Shown piece after piece: positions 1 through 6,630 of a stretch of 12,989 nucleotides of DNA. A program made the translations under genes and the position numbers. The notes beneath the pieces are model-generated. The model saw only the letters and a list, made by a program, of their open reading frames with translations. It did no database searches and was not told the DNA's origin. The first letter of the stretch is position 1. Each line of letters starts with the position of its first letter. This DNA comes from Campylobacteraceae bacterium. GTDB taxonomy: Bacteria > Campylobacterota > Campylobacteria > Campylobacterales > Sulfurovaceae. The stretch lies in NCBI GenBank assembly GCA_027056615.1, contig JALUKJ010000119.1, positions 1 through 12,989 of the forward strand. Reading direction: 5' to 3'.

Positions 1-16
1 ATTAATAATTAAATAT

Positions 17-22
17 AGGAGA
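17..22 (+). promoter_or_regulatory. Shine-Dalgarno for the tandem thioredoxin-like gene
   Basis: AGGAGA lies 8 bases before the ATG at 31, a good ribosome binding site that supports this start. The window begins too close to the gene to show its promoter. Confidence 0.75.
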
Positions 23-30
23 GAATAATA

Positions 31-789
31 ATGAAAAAAATTGCACTACTAATTTACGTACCTGTACTTTTAATCTCAGGTGAGTTGAAGGATTCTTTAA
101 TAGAAGCCAAAAAAACAAATAAGCCATTAATGGTCTATGTTATGTCAGACTCTTGTGCGTATTGTGAAAAGATGAAAAAGAGAACACTTAGTGATGAGAG
201 TGTACAGAAGAACATACAAGATTTTATTTTTGTAAAAGCAGATAAAAACTCTAAAGAGGCTAAACAGTATCTACCTCAAACGCGATACACTCCAACGACT
301 TATTTTATCTCATCAAAATTTAAAGTAGTCAATACAGTTAAAGGCTATTTAGGAAAAGATGATTTCAATTTGTGGATTAATGACTCTAAGTCAAAGTTAG
401 GAATATCTACAAGTACAGCTAAGACTCCTTCACATATCTCTTCAACCAAGAGTGAAAGATGGTTCTATGATGTTGCGTCTGCTGAAGATTATGCTAAACA
501 AGTTGGAAAAAATGTTATGGTTTATGTAGAGAATAAACGTTCAAAGTGGTCTAAAAAAATGCGTACAGAAACACTTTCAAGTAAAAAAGTGAAAGATGAG
601 TTAAAAAACTTTGTATGGGTTAAACTTCAAAAGGGAAGTTCTGAAGCTAATGCTTACGGATTAAGTCCAAAATTAGCACCAACTGTATATTTTAGAAAAG
701 CAGATGGAGCACCTTTAGCTGAAGCAAAAGGTTACTTTGGTGTTAAGAATTTTATTTTATGGATTAAATATGCAAAGAGTAAACTATAA
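31..789 (+). CDS. Exported protein with two tandem thioredoxin-like domains
   Basis: 252 aa. The N-terminus (MKKIALLIYVPVLLISG) looks like a short Sec signal peptide, so the protein is probably periplasmic. Two homologous thioredoxin-fold domains follow, at about residues 20-123 and 143-252. Domain 1 has a CxxC redox site (C42-A-Y-C45) and a cis-proline region (TPTTYF, P88). Domain 2 aligns with it without gaps around the site and keeps the cis-proline (APTVYF, P217), but its CxxC is replaced by S171-K-W-S174, so it cannot do dithiol-disulfide exchange. Both domains end in a similar GY(L/F)G...F.LWI...KSKL pattern, which shows an internal duplication. A Ser/Thr/Lys-rich linker (about 124-142) joins them. 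The general role is inferred to be thiol-disulfide handling in the periplasm; partners are unknown. An alternative is a binding or chaperone role with only one active domain. The start is supported by AGGAGA. Confidence 0.82.
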   Translation: MKKIALLIYVPVLLISGELKDSLIEAKKTNKPLMVYVMSDSCAYCEKMKKRTLSDESVQKNIQDFIFVKADKNSKEAKQYLPQTRYTPTTYFISSKFKVVNTVKGYLGKDDFNLWINDSKSKLGISTSTAKTPSHISSTKSERWFYDVASAEDYAKQVGKNVMVYVENKRSKWSKKMRTETLSSKKVKDELKNFVWVKLQKGSSEANAYGLSPKLAPTVYFRKADGAPLAEAKGYFGVKNFILWIKYAKSKL

Positions 790-809
790 GGTCAAAATTT
801 GACCTTATA
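785..809. terminator. Palindrome between convergent genes, probable bidirectional terminator
   Basis: TATAAGGTCAAA (785-796) and TTTGACCTTATA (798-809) are perfect 12-base inverted repeats around a single A, overlapping the stop of the thioredoxin-like gene and ending one base before the stop of the convergent metallopeptidase gene. The position and symmetry fit a shared terminator. There is no clear T-run outside the stem, so the call rests on placement and pairing. The stem is AT-rich except for GGTC/GACC. Confidence 0.5.
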
Positions 810-810
810 A

Positions 811-1722
811 CTATATCCCTGTGTTACATGTGGCAATGTTGCCACTTTGCATTCCTTTTTTAAACCACTCAACTCTTTGAGCTGATGACCCATGTGTAAA
901 TGAGTCAGGAACAACATAACCTTGTGCTTGTTTTTGTAAAGTATCATCCCCAATTGCTGAAGCAGTATTTAGTGCCTCTTCAATGTCACCCTTTTCTAAA
1001 CTTCCAAATAGTTTATCTTCATAATGCGCCCACACTCCTGCATAACAGTCTGCTTGTAACTCCACTCGAACTTGTAGTTTGTTTTGACCTACTTGACCAC
1101 GAGCTTGTTGCTTCATTTTTTGAACTTTAGATAGAGTTCCTTGCATATTTTGAACATGGTGACCAATCTCATGAGCTAAAACATAGGCTTCTGCAAAATC
1201 TCCACCTGCTTTATATTTTTTTTGTAACTCATCAAAAAAACCTAAATCAAGATAGACTTTTTGGTCATTAGGACAATAAAATGGACCCATCTGTGCAGAT
1301 GCATGACCACACCCACTTGTAGTTGAACCTCTATAAATAACTAGAGTAGGTTCTTTGTAAGTTGCACCATGTTCTTTAAATATTTTTCCCCAAATTTTTT
1401 CGGTATCTCCTAAAATAGTGGATATAAAACGTTTTTGTTTATTATCCGATACTGTATTAACTTTATTAACCGTAGCCGAAGAGCTACCACCACCTGTCAT
1501 AGAAGAGAGAGGATTATACCCTGAAAAATATGCTACAGCACCTATTGCAATAATTGTCCAACCAAATTTTGTTTTTAATAGAGGTTTAACAATAGGCCAT
1601 AAAAACATAATAGCTCCCATAGAAGGCATACCCCGTGTTCCTCCTCCATCACCAAATGAACTACTTTGACTACCACGTCTATCTTCAACATTACGACTCT
1701 CGTCTCTATCTTCCCATCTCAT
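811..1722 (-). CDS. Neutral zinc metallopeptidase (YpfJ-like, Zn_peptidase family)
   Basis: 303 aa. The start MRWEDRDESRNVEDRRG is the typical N-terminus of the YpfJ/neutral zinc metallopeptidase family. A Gly/Ser-rich stretch and one transmembrane segment (about 50-67, GWTIIAIGAVAYFSG) follow, with a second flexible stretch (TGGGSSS). The catalytic domain has the zincin motif HEIGHH (H184, E185, H188), and a downstream ELQADCYAGVWA block (E221-A232) probably supplies the third zinc ligand. C138 and C150 flank the GHASAQMGPFYC segment, which is characteristic of the family. The protein is inferred to be anchored in the inner membrane with its protease domain outside; substrates are not known for this family. 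The length is normal. An AGGAG sits just before the ATG, and an extended -10 lies at 1748-1756. It is transcribed divergently from dnaX. Confidence 0.88.
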   Translation of the reverse strand: MRWEDRDESRNVEDRRGSQSSSFGDGGGTRGMPSMGAIMFLWPIVKPLLKTKFGWTIIAIGAVAYFSGYNPLSSMTGGGSSSATVNKVNTVSDNKQKRFISTILGDTEKIWGKIFKEHGATYKEPTLVIYRGSTTSGCGHASAQMGPFYCPNDQKVYLDLGFFDELQKKYKAGGDFAEAYVLAHEIGHHVQNMQGTLSKVQKMKQQARGQVGQNKLQVRVELQADCYAGVWAHYEDKLFGSLEKGDIEEALNTASAIGDDTLQKQAQGYVVPDSFTHGSSAQRVEWFKKGMQSGNIATCNTGI

Positions 1723-1747
1723 TAGTACTCCTAAAAAATTTTAACAA

Positions 1748-1756
1748 ATTATATCA
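1748..1756 (-). promoter_or_regulatory. Extended -10 promoter of the metallopeptidase gene
   Basis: Read on the minus strand this is TGATATAAT, a perfect TATAAT with the TGn extension. It lies about 25 bases before the metallopeptidase ATG and so gives a short leader carrying the AGGAG ribosome binding site. No good -35 is seen, as is common in Campylobacterota. Confidence 0.6.
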
Positions 1757-1771
1757 CAAGTAAAATTTGAC

Positions 1772-1777
1772 TACAAT
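1772..1777 (+). promoter_or_regulatory. Possible -10 box for the dnaX operon
   Basis: TACAAT about 40 bases before the dnaX start is the best -10-like hexamer in the short divergent gap; TTGACT just before it overlaps and is too close to be its -35. TAAAAT at 1780-1785 is an alternative. An eight-base direct repeat, TTAACAGT, follows at 1788-1795 and 1798-1805. Confidence 0.3.
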
Positions 1778-1818
1778 ATTAAAATTATTAACAGTAGTTA
1801 ACAGTTGAGGAGTTCTAT

Positions 1819-3612
1819 GTGTCATTAGCATTAGCAAGAAAGTATCGTCCAGTAACCTTTGATGATTTAATTGGTCAAGAGGCTGTCTCTCAAACCCTAT
1901 CAATGGCATTAGATAGTGACCGACTTTCTCACGCTTATCTCTTTTCAGGTCTTAGAGGTTCAGGTAAAACTTCAACAGCACGTATTTTTGCTAAAGCACT
2001 TCTTTGTGAAAAAGGAGCTACTTCTCACCCTTGTGGTGTTTGTGAACATTGTGTTATGGCATTAGAGTCACGACATATAGATATTATAGAAATGGATGCT
2101 GCCTCAAATCGTAAAATAGATGATATTCGTGAACTGATAGAACATACAAAATATAAACCCTCTATAGCACGATACAAAATATTTATTATAGATGAAGTAC
2201 ACATGTTAACTAAAGAGGCATTTAATGCACTTCTTAAGACACTAGAGGAACCCCCTCCTTATGTTAAGTTTATCTTGGCAACAACAGACCCTCTAAAACT
2301 TCCTGCAACTATTTTAAGTCGTACTCAACACTTTAGGTTTAGAAATATTCCTCAATCAGTTGTAGCAAAACATTTGGCACATATTTTAAATTTGGAGGGA
2401 GTTGATTATGAACAGAGTGCATTAGATATTATTGCTCGTTCTGGAGCAGGTTCAGTACGTGACTCTTTAACCCTTTTAGACCAAGCTATTGTATATTCCA
2501 AAAACTTTATTAACGTGGCAACGGTTACTCGTATGTTAGGGATAATTGAACCCTCAATGTTAGAAGAGCTTATTAACCATGTTTTAGAGAAAAATAAAAG
2601 TAAAATTTTAGATTTTATTAATTCATCTGTAGAGTTTGAATCTGAAATGGTTATAGATGAGTTAATGCTTTATCTAAAAGATATACTTCTTAGTGGCTCA
2701 CAGCAGATTAGCCCTATGATTATTGAGCGTTTTTTTAGAGTTTTGGCAGAGTCAAAGTCACTTTTGAATATGGGGGCTGATGGACAGTTTGTTCTTTCGT
2801 TAACCCTCTTTAAGATGATGGAAGCATTGCAGATAAAAGATATTGATGGAATGATTCGTACGTTAGAGAAGGAGCTTTCAGGAGTACAACCATCTTCTGA
2901 ACCTATAGTAAAGGTGCATAGAGAGGTTATTGTGCAAGAAGAAGCACCTAAAGTAGAAGAGGTAGAGCCTATTCAAGAACCAATTTTGGAACAGCCAATT
3001 ATCAAAGAGCCTATTATAGAAAAACCTCTCGACAAAGGTACTAAATTTTTTGAAGCACTTATTGATAAGATGTATGATAGAAATTATGAGCTTGGTGAAT
3101 GTTTTAAATATAGTATAAAGTATATCTCTTTTGATAACAATATTTTAACATGGGAATCCTCAGCAACACTAGAGCAGAAAACCCTACTTAAAAATAACTG
3201 GATAACTATTAGAACATTTGTTCAAGAGATTTTTGGATATGAAACCAAAATCAAAAATGTTCCAAAGGAGTTACCCTCCAATGTAAAGGTTGATAGTGAA
3301 ACATTAGCGAGGCTAAAGCCGTCGGTTCCATATATACAATCTTCATCTTCGGAATTGGAGTGTTTACCCCCGAACAACTATATAGAAGAACCCATCTCAA
3401 TGATAGAAGATGAGCTATTAAATCAGCCTAATTTTAAGCAACAAAAAGTGGAAGATGAGATGCCAATGAAGAGTTCATGTGTAGCTCCTGACGATGGTGG
3501 AACAGAATCTGCTAAAGAGAAAGATGAGAGAACTATTTTAGATGAACCAATGGTGGCAAAAGCGTTGGAGTTATTTTCTCCTAAAAAAGTACGAGTTAAA
3601 CGGAAAGGATAA
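1819..3612 (+). CDS. dnaX: DNA polymerase III subunit tau/gamma (clamp loader ATPase)
   Basis: 597 aa. This is the AAA+ motor of the clamp loader that loads the beta clamp at the fork. Visible motifs: Walker A GLRGSGKT (44-51); zinc module cysteines C63, C72, C75, C78; Walker B IIDEVH (123-128); sensor 1 region LATTDP (153-158); and GSVRDSLTLLDQ (211-222), the sensor 2 region. The usual SRC motif reads SRT (167-169). A Glu/Pro-rich linker (about 375-405, imperfect EPIxExP repeats) leads to a C-terminal domain (about 408-480), a variable stretch, and a short basic tail. The start is GTG, chosen because GAGGAG (1807-1812) is 6 bases upstream and the overlapping ATG at 1817 runs into a stop after three codons. 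I see no convincing slippage site for a gamma form. Residues 495-504 are encoded by an unusually GC-rich hairpin (see the repeat entry). It is first in a four-gene run. Confidence 0.95.
   Translation: MSLALARKYRPVTFDDLIGQEAVSQTLSMALDSDRLSHAYLFSGLRGSGKTSTARIFAKALLCEKGATSHPCGVCEHCVMALESRHIDIIEMDAASNRKIDDIRELIEHTKYKPSIARYKIFIIDEVHMLTKEAFNALLKTLEEPPPYVKFILATTDPLKLPATILSRTQHFRFRNIPQSVVAKHLAHILNLEGVDYEQSALDIIARSGAGSVRDSLTLLDQAIVYSKNFINVATVTRMLGIIEPSMLEELINHVLEKNKSKILDFINSSVEFESEMVIDELMLYLKDILLSGSQQISPMIIERFFRVLAESKSLLNMGADGQFVLSLTLFKMMEALQIKDIDGMIRTLEKELSGVQPSSEPIVKVHREVIVQEEAPKVEEVEPIQEPILEQPIIKEPIIEKPLDKGTKFFEALIDKMYDRNYELGECFKYSIKYISFDNNILTWESSATLEQKTLLKNNWITIRTFVQEIFGYETKIKNVPKELPSNVKVDSETLARLKPSVPYIQSSSSELECLPPNNYIEEPISMIEDELLNQPNFKQQKVEDEMPMKSSCVAPDDGGTESAKEKDERTILDEPMVAKALELFSPKKVRVKRKG
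3304..3324 (+). repeat. Possible degenerate REP-like hairpin inside dnaX
   Basis: TTAG (3304-3307) is followed directly by CGAGGC (3308-3313), loop TAAA and GCC-g-TCG (3318-3324), a six-pair stem with one bulged G. This is the same GTAG-then-hairpin layout as the repeats at 6376-6630, with GTAG changed to TTAG. It encodes part of TLARLKPSVP with codons rare in this window (GCG, AGG, CCG, TCG), in the variable C-terminal part of DnaX. A chance hairpin is possible. Confidence 0.35.
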
Positions 3613-3619
3613 ATAAAAA

Positions 3620-3895
3620 ATGACTCAAGAAGAAAGAGTAGAAAAATTTGAACAGGAGTTACTTCCAAAGGTAAAAGATGCCTTTGTAGAGGTTATGAAT
3701 CATATAGAAGAGAAAAAGTTACCATCAGCATATTTGGCATGTTTGAGTAGTTATATTGAGAATTTTGTAATAGGTAAAGCCATAAAGTGGAAAGAACACT
3801 GTGAAGAGTATGGGGTTAGAATGGATTTTTCAGAGTTAAGAGAAGCGTTAGAGAAGATAGCAAGTTTAGATAAATATGTTAAAGAGTTTAAATAG
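3620..3895 (+). CDS. Small helical protein of unknown function
   Basis: 91 aa. I do not recognise a family. The sequence is charged and looks almost entirely alpha-helical, with no signal peptide, no membrane segment and only two cysteines, so it is probably cytoplasmic. It begins 7 bases after dnaX and ends 3 bases before coaX, with AAGGA overlapping the dnaX end as its ribosome binding site, so it is almost certainly co-transcribed and real. Tight placement between dnaX and coaX may be only housekeeping-operon packing; a replication link would be guesswork. Confidence 0.75.
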   Translation: MTQEERVEKFEQELLPKVKDAFVEVMNHIEEKKLPSAYLACLSSYIENFVIGKAIKWKEHCEEYGVRMDFSELREALEKIASLDKYVKEFK

Positions 3896-3898
3896 ACA

Positions 3899-4525
3899 AT
3901 GCTTTTAGCCGATATAGGAAATAGTAGAGTTCATATATATAATGGTGATGAGGTTGTTCATCTATCTCATAAAGAGGCAATTGAGAAGTATGGTAATCAA
4001 GAAATAAAGTATATTACAGTAAAACATCAACTCAAAGAGCAGTTAGAGTCTTTAGAGAAGTGGGAAAACATTTCGGAACTTATACAACTAGATGGGCAAT
4101 ACTCAACTATGGGAATTGACCGTAAAGCATTATGTCTCTCTCATAAAACAGGTATATTTGTTAGTGCAGGTTCTGCCATTACCGTTGATGTAGTAGAGGA
4201 GGGTATTTATCTTGGTGGTTTTTTACTTTTAGGATTAAAAGCCTATATTGAAGCTTACGCTTCCATCTCCCCTGCATTAAAAACAGAATTAAATGCACAA
4301 ATATCGTTAGAAGCATTACCTAAAACAACTCAAGATGCAATAAGTTTCGGTATAATCGCCTCCATAAAAATACTTATAGAAAAATATCAAGTAGATAAAC
4401 AACTCTATATATCGGGTGGTGATGGTAAGTTTTTAAGTCAATTTTTTACCAATGCTATTTTTGATGAGACACTAATTTTTCAGGGTATAAAAAATGCGAT
4501 AAAAAAGGATATAACCAATGTCTAA
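3899..4525 (+). CDS. coaX: Type III pantothenate kinase
   Basis: 208 aa. It phosphorylates pantothenate, the first step of coenzyme A synthesis, in the cytoplasm. Family motifs are clear: the N-terminal phosphate-binding DIGNSR (5-10), MGIDR (71-75), AGSAITVD (90-97) with the catalytic aspartate region, GG at 106-107, TTQDAISFG (143-151) and SGGDG (172-176). It is shorter than the usual 250-odd residues, which matches the compact CoaX of Campylobacterota. The start at 3899 gives MLLADIGNSR, the expected N-terminus; the ribosome binding site is weak, which suggests translational coupling to the gene 3 bases upstream. Its last 8 bases overlap the methyltransferase gene. Confidence 0.9.
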   Translation: MLLADIGNSRVHIYNGDEVVHLSHKEAIEKYGNQEIKYITVKHQLKEQLESLEKWENISELIQLDGQYSTMGIDRKALCLSHKTGIFVSAGSAITVDVVEEGIYLGGFLLLGLKAYIEAYASISPALKTELNAQISLEALPKTTQDAISFGIIASIKILIEKYQVDKQLYISGGDGKFLSQFFTNAIFDETLIFQGIKNAIKKDITNV

Positions 4526-5219
4526 CGCCCTAGACCTTTATGCTAAAGTAGAAGACCTCTTAGGAGTCAATGAAGTAACTCCTATTTTAAATGAATACTA
4601 TTATGAAACCTTAGAGAAGATGAGCTTTAAGAGTCTTTTAGATGTTGGTTGTGGTTCAGGTGGTTTTTTGGAACAAATTTCCAAACTCTACCCCAATGTT
4701 CAAGCCAAAGGTATTGACCTTAGTAATGTTATGGTTGAGATGACAAAGAAAAAAGGGCTAAATGCTGAATGTATAGACCTCTGTAAAGTGGAAGAGAAGT
4801 ATGAGGTTATTACAGCCATTTTTGATATGGTAAACTATTTAGATGAAAAAAATATAAAACGTTTTTTTCGTTGTGTAGAGGAGCGATTAGAAAAGGGGGG
4901 ATACTTTATCTGTGACATCAATACCCTTTATGCTTTTAAAGTCATTGCTGCTGGTTCATATATAAAAGATGGAGATGAGCGTTTTATTACGATTGACTCA
5001 GATTATGTAGAAGAAGACAAAGAGTATTTTATGGACTTTACACTTTTTGAAAAAGTAGGAGAGTGTTTTAAGAAGTCGCAAGACTCTATTACTCAATACT
5101 TCTATACTGTGCCAGAGATTCAGAAGTTGACAAAGATGAAGTTAGTCTCTAAGACAACTATCTCTATCTATAGTCATGAGGCTGAGAAGTATTTTTTAGT
5201 TTTTAAGAAGTTACGATAG
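4518..5219 (+). CDS. Class I SAM-dependent methyltransferase
   Basis: 233 aa. The SAM-binding motif I is LLDVGCGSGGF (40-50), with the acidic end of strand 2 at GIDLS (65-69) and a post-motif FDMVNYL (102-108). This is a typical small-molecule-type class I methyltransferase fold; the substrate cannot be read from the sequence. The ATG overlaps the end of coaX by 8 bases, with AAGGA at 4505-4509, so it is translationally coupled to coaX. Its 3' end overlaps the convergent nspC gene by 9 bases, with no room for an intergenic terminator. A role in polyamine or CoA metabolism is not supported beyond proximity. Confidence 0.82.
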   Translation: MSNALDLYAKVEDLLGVNEVTPILNEYYYETLEKMSFKSLLDVGCGSGGFLEQISKLYPNVQAKGIDLSNVMVEMTKKKGLNAECIDLCKVEEKYEVITAIFDMVNYLDEKNIKRFFRCVEERLEKGGYFICDINTLYAFKVIAAGSYIKDGDERFITIDSDYVEEDKEYFMDFTLFEKVGECFKKSQDSITQYFYTVPEIQKLTKMKLVSKTTISIYSHEAEKYFLVFKKLR

Positions 5220-6341
5220 TCTATCTCGAAAATCCTCATATCCAAACTCTTTGACAACCTCCAATGACCCATCTAGTCGCTTAATTGCAATGCTAGGTAG
5301 AGGAACTCCATTGAAAGTAGTTGCTTTTACCATAGTATAGTGCATTTGGTCTTCAAAAACAATCTTGTCGCCAATCTGTAGAGGCTTATCAAAAGAGTAG
5401 TCACCCATAATGTCTCCTGCTAAACAGGTATTTCCTGCTATTCTGTAGGTGTAGGGTTTTTCTCCTACTTGTCCACTTCCTCTAATGTCGGCACGGTATG
5501 GCATAATGATAGTATCAGGCATTTGTGCCTCTGCTGATGTATCTAAAATGGCAATTTTTATACCATTGTCTACAATATCAAGTACAGAGGTTACAAGTGT
5601 TCCTGTCTCCCACCCTACAGCTTCACCTGGTTCTAGGTAGAGTTGTAGGTTAGGGTATTTGGCTTGAAAGTTATTTAGAATATCTATAAGCTTTTGGGTG
5701 TCATAGCCTTTTTTTGTAATATGGTGACCACCACCAAAGTTAACCCACTTTAATTTAGGTAAAAACTCTCCAAACTTCTCCTCAAAAGCCTCTAAAACTT
5801 TTTCAAGTGCCAAGCTATCTTGTTCACAAAGAGCATGAAAGTGAAGCCCCTCTATACTCTTTCCAATTTCACTTTTAAGTAATTTATCAAAATTATTAAT
5901 AGTTGTTCCTAACCTTGAATAGAGACCACAAGGGTTATAGAGTTCAACAGGAGCTTCTGAGTACTCAGGATTGACACGAATACCTAAAGATAAATTAGGT
6001 TTAAAACTCTTTGCTAAAGCTCCAAAACGTTTAAATTGAGAAGAGGAGTTAAAAACTAAGTGGTTAGAGATGGTTGCTATTTCCTCTATATCTTCCTCTT
6101 TAAAAGCAGGGCTATATGTGTGTAGCTCTTTTTGAAACTTCTCATGTGATAACTTAGCCTCATAAAGCCCAGATGCACAACAGCCATCTAGGTATTTTGA
6201 GACGAGGGGAAAGCTTTTCCAAAGTGCGTAACCTTTTAGTGCTAAGAGTATCTTTACTCCTGTTTGCTCTTTTATATGAGCTAGGGTTTTTAGGTTTTTT
6301 TCTAGTAGCTCTTCTTCTAGTAGCCAGTAGGGGGTTTTCAT
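5211..6341 (-). CDS. nspC: Carboxynorspermidine/carboxyspermidine decarboxylase
   Basis: 376 aa, a PLP-dependent alanine-racemase-fold decarboxylase. The PLP lysine is in LALKGY (K36). Other family motifs are HFHALCEQ (167-174), the phosphate-binding GGGHH (203-207), EPGE (237-240) and GNTCLAGD (303-310) with the catalytic cysteine C306. In Campylobacter this enzyme decarboxylates carboxyspermidine in the spermidine route that replaces S-adenosylmethionine decarboxylase; the partner dehydrogenase is not in this window. The N-terminus MKTPYWLLEEELLEKNL is as expected, but the bases before the ATG read ACCTCC rather than a Shine-Dalgarno; the only alternative is an AGG ten bases upstream. Three hairpin repeats and a second hairpin type lie in its 5' region. 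Its 3' end overlaps the methyltransferase gene by 9 bases. Confidence 0.92.
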   Translation of the reverse strand: MKTPYWLLEEELLEKNLKTLAHIKEQTGVKILLALKGYALWKSFPLVSKYLDGCCASGLYEAKLSHEKFQKELHTYSPAFKEEDIEEIATISNHLVFNSSSQFKRFGALAKSFKPNLSLGIRVNPEYSEAPVELYNPCGLYSRLGTTINNFDKLLKSEIGKSIEGLHFHALCEQDSLALEKVLEAFEEKFGEFLPKLKWVNFGGGHHITKKGYDTQKLIDILNNFQAKYPNLQLYLEPGEAVGWETGTLVTSVLDIVDNGIKIAILDTSAEAQMPDTIIMPYRADIRGSGQVGEKPYTYRIAGNTCLAGDIMGDYSFDKPLQIGDKIVFEDQMHYTMVKATTFNGVPLPSIAIKRLDGSLEVVKEFGYEDFRDRLS

Positions 6342-6375
6342 GGAGGTATAGCCTATTTATTTTTATGATATATTC

Positions 6376-6399
6376 CTGTAGGTTCGATTTTATCGAACA
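6376..6399 (+). repeat. REP-like hairpin, family 1, copy A
   Basis: CTGTAG is followed by GTTCGAT (6382-6388), loop TTT and ATCGAAC (6392-6398): a perfect 7-pair stem directly after GTAG. It is inverted relative to copies B and C and differs from them at one loop base. It lies 35-58 bases before the nspC start, inside the leader of nspC if transcription comes from further upstream. Confidence 0.75.
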
Positions 6400-6424
6400 A
6401 AAAATTGAAGCCTATAAAACAATC

Positions 6425-6448
6425 TGTTCGATGAAATCGAACCTACAG
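6425..6448 (-). repeat. REP-like hairpin, family 1, copy B
   Basis: GTTCGAT (6426-6432), loop GAA, ATCGAAC (6436-6442), then CTACAG, so GTAG is at the foot on the minus strand. Together with copy A it bounds a 73-base unit with the two GTAG feet outermost. Confidence 0.75.
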
Positions 6449-6553
6449 TTTTTGAATATTTATTCCTTAATTCATTGGCATTGCCGATACGGTGGGAACA
6501 AGACAAAATTTATTTTTTGTAAATATCATTTTCTTTTTTGTGTTTGGTTTTGA
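6449..6553. other. Spacer between hairpin copies B and C
   Basis: Mostly AT-rich with no gene. A GC-richer patch at about 6475-6502 (GGCATTGCCGATACGGTGGGA...) stands out and contains CCGATACGG, a short inverted repeat. It may be the remnant of another repeat of the widespread GTGGGAAC type, but this is only a resemblance from memory. Confidence 0.3.
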
Positions 6554-6577
6554 TGTTCGATGAAATCGAACCTACAG
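6554..6577 (-). repeat. REP-like hairpin, family 1, copy C
   Basis: Identical over all 24 bases to copy B and in the same orientation, 129 bases further along. The identity, against random-looking flanks, shows a dispersed repeat rather than chance. Confidence 0.75.
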
Positions 6578-6604
6578 GTAATATTAAATTATTATGGTTT
6601 TGAC

Positions 6605-6630
6605 GGTGTAGTCGGGGGACTACACCCTAC
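6605..6630 (-). repeat. REP-like hairpin, family 2
   Basis: GGTGTAGTC (6605-6613), loop GGGG, GACTACACC (6618-6626), then CTAC. On the minus strand it reads GTAG followed by a 9-pair stem. The stem sequence differs from family 1 but the GTAG-plus-hairpin plan is the same. It starts 3 bases past the stop of the FmdE-like gene, so it may also protect or end that transcript, though no T-run follows. Confidence 0.7.

Noticed and set aside
900..1130. Plus-strand open frame opposite the metallopeptidase gene
   Set aside because: It is antisense to clear catalytic-domain codons, has no ribosome binding site and shows no recognisable motif. The open frame at 1418-1669 is rejected for the same reason.
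3582..3589. A6 run near the dnaX 3' end as a programmed frameshift site for a gamma form
   Set aside because: The codon phase (CCT AAA AAA GTA) is not a good slippery heptamer, and it lies about ten codons before the normal stop, so it could not give a gamma-length product.
6173..6553. 126-codon plus-strand frame across the nspC 5' end and the hairpin repeats
   Set aside because: Its first half is antisense to nspC and its second half translates the REP-like repeats and AT-rich spacer; composition is not protein-like.
6425..6577. Repeats B and C as the start of a CRISPR array
   Set aside because: Only two direct copies with 105 bases between them, a third copy inverted, and no cas genes; the GTAG-plus-hairpin form fits REP elements better.
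6605..6626. Family 2 hairpin as an ordinary rho-independent terminator
   Set aside because: The stem is strong and lies just past a stop, but no T-run follows on the minus strand and the GTAG foot matches the neighbouring repeats; termination may be a side effect only.
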